Assembly (NCBI GenBank): GCA_025454425.1
Contig: JALOOL010000017.1
Location: 1 to 34,969, forward strand
DNA length: 34,969 nt
Source of the DNA: Hydrococcus sp. Prado102
GTDB taxonomy: Bacteria; Cyanobacteriota; Cyanobacteriia; Cyanobacteriales; Microcystaceae
Direction: 5' to 3'
Positions within the stretch are counted from its first letter, which is position 1, and the number at the start of each line of letters is the position of its first letter. The position numbers and the translations under genes were made by a program. The notes beneath the pieces are model-generated. The model ran no database searches and had not been told where the DNA came from. It was given only the letters and a program-made list of their open reading frames with translations. Shown in pieces: positions 31,651-34,969 of this stretch.

Positions 31651-32262
31651 TCAAAGTTTAAAAATCCTTGAAAGTCTCTCGTCATATGCTGAGTGCAATA
31701 TAAATTCCTTGACGGGTAGAGAAGCAGTAGGAACAAGCGGCAGGGTTGTTGGAGATTCTCCTCGAATTAGACCGATAACGATAACTAACAGCAAACATCC
31801 TACCAAAGTCAAACCGAGAATAAATAAAGCAAAAATTTCTCCTGCCGATAAAGGGCGGTCAGTCGGGTCGAGATAGGCAGAATTCGATTCTCTCGGTCGA
31901 GATAGAGAAGATGGATTATCTAAATCTGAAGGAGCTTGAATGACATTCCAGCGAGAATAACCGATTTTTAGATCGTAAAGCGATCGCCGCTCAGGAGAAC
32001 TCAACGTTGCATAAGCTTCGTTAAGTTGACGAAATTTATCGGTTGCCATCTGTGAGGGTAAATCGGTAGTATCGGGATGATAGCGTTTGCTCAACTCTCG
32101 GTATGCCCGCCGGATTTCGATCGCAGAAGCAGAGGGATGCAGTCCTAAAATAGCATAATAGCTATTAGCTAGCCGAGTTGACGTAGGGAGGTGCAGATCT
32201 GTAAATTGATGTGTTGTCCGATCGTGAGTCACAAGGTTTTCAACAATACTCTCCTGTGACAA
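31651..32262 (-). CDS. J-domain (DnaJ-like) membrane protein
   Basis: A 203-residue protein. A J-domain at about 34-97 has YYAILGLHPSASAIEIRRAY, the HPD tripeptide (62-64) in RYHPDTTD, and FRQLNEAYATLSSPERRSLY. One membrane helix follows at about 142-163, then a short tail. It would recruit an Hsp70 to the membrane, perhaps the thylakoid. The frame opens with TTG at 32262; the true start is uncertain, since an AGGAGAG lies just inside it and a GTG at residue 11 is also possible. It is co-directional with DUF3143, and divergent from the photosystem I factor at 32304. Confidence 0.85.
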   Translation of the reverse strand: MSQESIVENLVTHDRTTHQFTDLHLPTSTRLANSYYAILGLHPSASAIEIRRAYRELSKRYHPDTTDLPSQMATDKFRQLNEAYATLSSPERRSLYDLKIGYSRWNVIQAPSDLDNPSSLSRPRESNSAYLDPTDRPLSAGEIFALFILGLTLVGCLLLVIVIGLIRGESPTTLPLVPTASLPVKEFILHSAYDERLSRIFKL

Positions 32263-32303
32263 TATTTTAACGAAGTTACGCTATAAGTTTTTGAAAAATA
32301 CTC

Positions 32304-32897
32304 ATGAAAACTATCCAAAATCGCACGAAATTTTCTTTGAAACGTCTCGTTCTTCGGCTATGTTTAGTTATTGCGATCGCTATTTGTGCGAGTGGGTGGT
32401 TCTGGGGAACTTCTCCAGCTAGAGCAGATCTCAAAGACGACCGCCTCGATGGAAATATTTTTGTCGTTTATGCAGGAAACGGTTCGCTCGTTCCTCCTCG
32501 TCTGACGCTAGCAGAATCCCTGAAACGAAAAATGCCTGCCATACTGGTTTACTATCTCGATGACAATAGCGATTGCAAACAATTTGCGATCGTGGTTTCT
32601 CGAATGCAAGAATTTTACGGTCGGGCAGCTAGTATCATTCCAGTCAGCGTGGATTCCATTCCAGTTAAAGCCAACTATTCCCCTGACGAACTCGGTTATT
32701 ACTACGAAGGAGTCATTCCTCAGACGGTTATTCTAGATGAGGCTGGAAAGGTAGCTTTTAATGGGAAAGGACAGGTCGCCTACGAAGCTGTAGATGACGT
32801 ACTCAGAGAAGTATTCAATTTATTACCCCGTTCCGAGTCCGTAAAATTGAAGCGTCGCTCGTTTAACGAGTTCAACACGGAATTGGTCGATAATTAA
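32304..32897 (+). CDS. Thioredoxin-like thylakoid protein (photosystem I accumulation factor)
   Basis: A 197-residue exported protein. The N-terminal signal (about 14-41) ends in an AxA site (SPARAD), so the mature domain faces the periplasm or thylakoid lumen, possibly staying anchored. Family segments are DDRLDGNIFVVYAGNGSLVP, ILVYYLDDNSDCKQFAIVVS and YYYEGVIPQTVILDEAGKVA, then LLPRSESVKLKRRSFNEFN. I assign it to the cyanobacterial thylakoid photosystem I accumulation factor family, with a thioredoxin-like fold but only one Cys in the usual active-site area (SDCKQ). The role rests on family recognition. Confidence 0.7.
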   Translation: MKTIQNRTKFSLKRLVLRLCLVIAIAICASGWFWGTSPARADLKDDRLDGNIFVVYAGNGSLVPPRLTLAESLKRKMPAILVYYLDDNSDCKQFAIVVSRMQEFYGRAASIIPVSVDSIPVKANYSPDELGYYYEGVIPQTVILDEAGKVAFNGKGQVAYEAVDDVLREVFNLLPRSESVKLKRRSFNEFNTELVDN

Positions 32898-32904
32898 TAG
32901 TGAA

Positions 32905-33050
32905 TGGGGATTGGGGATTAGGAATTAGGAAAAACTTTGAACTATTTTCCCCCTTCCCCTTTACTTTTTGAACTTTGAACTTTGAATTTTGAACTATTTT
33001 CCCATTTCCCCTTTACTTTTTGAACTTTGAACTTTGAACTATTTTCCCTT
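32905..33050. repeat. Tandem 58-base duplication carrying GAACTTT heptamers
   Basis: GGGGATT-type units are followed by two near-identical copies (about 32941-32994 and 32993-33050) of a block made of CCCCTTTACTTTTTGAAC, GAACTTT heptamers and ACTATTTTCCC. They fill the spacer up to mtnB and leave no clear ribosome site. Confidence 0.75.
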
Positions 33051-33064
33051 TCCCCAAAAAAACA

Positions 33065-33679
33065 ATGACCGATCCGCGTTCTGCTCTGATTGCTGCTGCA
33101 AGTCAATTCTATCAACTAGGCTGGATGGTAGGAACGTCTGGCAATCTCTCTGCTAAAATGCCCGATGGTAGCTTTTGGATCACGGCTAGCGGTAAAAGTA
33201 AAGGACAACTGCAAGAAAATGATTTCGTGCGCATGACAGTAGCGGGAGAAGTTCTCGACTCAGGCAATGCTAATAATCGTCCTTCGGCTGAAACTAGCAT
33301 TCATCAAGCGATTTATTCTCTTTTTCCAGAAGCCAATGCTTGCTATCACGTCCATTCTGTCGAAGCGAATTTGGTTTCTAGCTGGATAGAAGACAATTGC
33401 TTGGCATTACCACCTTTAGAAATGGTTAAAGGGTTGGGCGTGTGGGAAGAAAATCCTCAAGTAACTATGCCCGTCTTTGATAATTATCTCGAAGTGCCTC
33501 GTATTGCTCAAGAAATACGCGATCGCTTTTCGATTTCTGCTCCTCAAATCCCCGCTTTACTAATTCGTCACCACGGCGTTACTGTCTGGGCTAATTCTCC
33601 TCAAACAGCGCAAAATTACGTGGAAGTTGCAGAGTATATTTTCCGATATCTCGTATCTGCGCGTCGGGTTACACCGTGA
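33065..33679 (+). CDS. mtnB: Methylthioribulose-1-phosphate dehydratase
   Basis: A 204-residue class II aldolase-fold enzyme of the methionine salvage pathway, removing water from 5-methylthioribulose 1-phosphate. The zinc ligands are visible: His95 and His97 (CYHVHSVEAN) and a His in RHHGVTVW (169-170). GTSGNLSAKMPDGSFWITAS near the start is the phosphate-binding part, and PPLEMVKGLG is typical of MtnB. Length and start fit the family. Other salvage genes are not in the window. Confidence 0.93.
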   Translation: MTDPRSALIAAASQFYQLGWMVGTSGNLSAKMPDGSFWITASGKSKGQLQENDFVRMTVAGEVLDSGNANNRPSAETSIHQAIYSLFPEANACYHVHSVEANLVSSWIEDNCLALPPLEMVKGLGVWEENPQVTMPVFDNYLEVPRIAQEIRDRFSISAPQIPALLIRHHGVTVWANSPQTAQNYVEVAEYIFRYLVSARRVTP

Positions 33680-33702
33680 AGGAAATAGGCAACAGGGAAT
33701 AA

Positions 33703-33890
33703 GTAGGGGCGTTGGCGCAGCCCTCCAGGACGGAGTACGGCTGTTCGCCCTCTGAATCATTCGTGCTAGAAGTACATCCATAAATATTAGTTTTTTGGAA
33801 ATTCAGCAATTTAAGAAACCGAGCGCTGGTCGCTGAGATAAATCTCCCCGTCTCGCCACACTTCCCAGGGCGCACGCCACGCGCCCCTAC
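33703..33890. repeat. 188-base repeat element with GTAGGGGCG ends
   Basis: GTAGGGGCG at 33703-33711 and its reverse complement CGCCCCTAC at 33882-33890 enclose a GC-rich segment without a gene (ACGGCTGTTCGCCC is typical of dispersed cyanobacterial repeats). It fills the spacer between the convergent mtnB and ubiA genes and may serve as a terminator for both. A miniature transposable element is possible. Confidence 0.5.
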
Positions 33891-33894
33891 AAAT

Positions 33895-34773
33895 TCAAAT
33901 CGAACCCAAAATCATGCCAGCAAGTACAATAAATCCCAGCCAGACATTTTGACGAAAAAGCTCTCCATAGACGGGATTGGGGATTTCTGGCAAACTCAGG
34001 CGAATATATTGACTCACCCAGCCAGTAACCGCAATTCCCCAGGCTATCCAAAAGCCTAGATGCAGTTCCATTACCGTACCTAGATAAGCTAGCAAACCCG
34101 CTGTCAGCGCAAAGAAAATGCCTACTGCTTCGGCTGCGTAATTGCCAAAAAATAGGGCGCTAGATTTTATCCCAATTTTGCGATCGTCTTCTCGATCCGA
34201 CATGGCATAGACGGTATCGAATCCCAACGTCCAAGCTACCGTTGCTCCCCACAATACCCAAGAATCGCTATCGAGTTGCGCCGTTACCGCACTCCAACTA
34301 ATCAAAACCGCAAACCCCCAAGCGATAGAAAGCACGAGTTGAGGGACGGGAAAGACTCGCTTGGCAAGCGGATAGCAAATAATCACGGGAACGGCTCCCA
34401 CGCACAGCCAAAAGCTGAGAGGATTGAGATAAAATGCAAGCGCGGCAGCACAAGCTAAGGCAATTAGCGCAATGATAATTCCAACTCGAATCGATAGGGC
34501 ACGGGAAGCGATAGGGCGATCGCGCGTTCGTTCGACTTGGGGATCGATGTCGCGATCCCATAAATCGTTGACAATACAACCCATTGCACTAGTCGCTAAA
34601 GTCCCTAAAACAATCGTTCCAACCAGAGGTAAGGGAGGCGTACCTCTCGCGGCTAAAAAGAGCGCCCAAAGCGCGGGAATCATTAAAATAAGTCGTCCTT
34701 CTGGTTTGTGCCATCTTAGGAGACGAATAATAGTTAACCAAGTTGGTTCTGATAATTGTTGAGATTGAGTCAT
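33895..34773 (-). CDS. ubiA: 4-hydroxybenzoate polyprenyltransferase
   Basis: A 292-residue inner-membrane prenyltransferase with about eight or nine helices. The two diphosphate/Mg sites are visible: NDLWDRDID (69-77) leading to ERTRDRPIAS, and DTVYAMSDREDD (about 185-196). In cyanobacteria this enzyme attaches a solanesyl chain to 4-hydroxybenzoate, the first committed step of plastoquinone synthesis. The ATG start is followed by a hydrophilic stretch of about 12 residues. It is divergent from the ppx-like gene at the end of the window. Confidence 0.95.
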   Translation of the reverse strand: MTQSQQLSEPTWLTIIRLLRWHKPEGRLILMIPALWALFLAARGTPPLPLVGTIVLGTLATSAMGCIVNDLWDRDIDPQVERTRDRPIASRALSIRVGIIIALIALACAAALAFYLNPLSFWLCVGAVPVIICYPLAKRVFPVPQLVLSIAWGFAVLISWSAVTAQLDSDSWVLWGATVAWTLGFDTVYAMSDREDDRKIGIKSSALFFGNYAAEAVGIFFALTAGLLAYLGTVMELHLGFWIAWGIAVTGWVSQYIRLSLPEIPNPVYGELFRQNVWLGFIVLAGMILGSI

Positions 34774-34876
34774 TCGCTTTTAAAGTTTAAATTATAGAGA
34801 TAAATTTTTTTTAAGCTTTATTCTGATTTTTAACACAATCGGGAGAAACTCTGGAATTAGATGTAAGCAAAATCCT

Positions 34877-34969
34877 ATGGTTAATTATATCGATCGCGTG
34901 ACAACAACAGGAGCCAATGCGTCTGCACCAAGCAAGACAGAACCGTCTATGCTTGCAGCAATCGACATC
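34877..34969 (+). CDS. ppx: Start of a Ppx/GppA exopolyphosphatase (partial)
   Basis: The first 31 codons (MVNYIDRVTTTGANASAP to LAAIDI) run off the window. LAAIDI is the opening of the ASKHA phosphate-binding motif (usually AAIDIGTNS) of exopolyphosphatase/guanosine pentaphosphate phosphatase. Divergent pairing with ubiA is common in cyanobacteria. Only the N-terminus is visible, so the call is tentative. Confidence 0.55.
   Translation, partial: MVNYIDRVTTTGANASAPSKTEPSMLAAIDI

Noticed and set aside
1..34969. tRNA, rRNA or riboswitch
   Set aside because: I saw no cloverleaf-like, rRNA or known riboswitch sequence by reading; a covariance search was not possible.

Overview
The window comes from a cyanobacterium. 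Evidence: the octamer GCGATCGC (HIP1) is scattered through genes and spacers, cyanobacterial heptameric tandem repeats (GAACTTT, CAGTTAT) lie between genes, and several families are cyanobacterial: MPBQ methyltransferase of tocopherol synthesis, a PatD-like protein, DUF3143 next to a J-domain protein, a photosystem I accumulation factor, and AMIN-domain TonB-dependent receptors. Genus cannot be assigned from sequence alone.

Region 1 (1-21.1 kb) is an iron-siderophore uptake island. It holds two complete outer-membrane TonB-dependent receptors (5611-8895 with three AMIN domains, 15238-18180 with two), a receptor remnant (about 187-490), two intact PchR-like AraC regulators (755-1774, 9059-10057) and a remnant of a third (3035-3235), an MFS transporter (1836-3020), a ferric-siderophore ABC importer (binding lipoprotein 4462-5430, two permeases and an ATPase 10522-13531), ExbB-ExbD (13653-14697) and a TonB-like protein (19725-21116). 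The assembled path would be: receptor imports ferri-siderophore using TonB-ExbB-ExbD energy, binding lipoprotein passes it to the FecCD-type permeases and ATPase, and the AraC proteins with (probably) Fur tune expression. The island is visibly decaying: fragments of a RhtX/FptX-like MFS importer (14821-15195) and of a second siderophore ATPase (18285-18485) remain. A housekeeping gene for MPBQ methyltransferase sits inside it.

Between the AraC/MFS part and the binding protein lies a small papain-fold toxin and putative immunity pair (3564-4298) bracketed by two DUF4351 C-terminal remnants.

Region 2 (21.3-25.6 kb) has a LysR regulator, then a YdcF-like gene broken by an ISAzo13-type element of 1299 bp (22638-23936) whose transposase needs a -1 frameshift; the other flank is the C-terminal half of an unrelated alpha/beta hydrolase, followed by a secreted Yellow/royal-jelly-type beta-propeller protein. 

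Region 3 (25.6-35 kb) is mostly core genome: patD-like, rel ((p)ppGpp synthetase/hydrolase), an unknown protein, an MFS remnant, the N-terminal part of a GHL10-type protein, a nitroreductase, DUF3143 and J-domain proteins, a thioredoxin-like photosystem I accumulation factor, mtnB, ubiA and the first codons of a ppx/gppA phosphatase. 

The most unusual observations are palindromic repeats inserted in frame in the linkers of the AMIN receptors, the TonB protein with a roughly 158-residue arginine-rich tail after its C-terminal domain, and the chimeric flanks of the insertion sequence.
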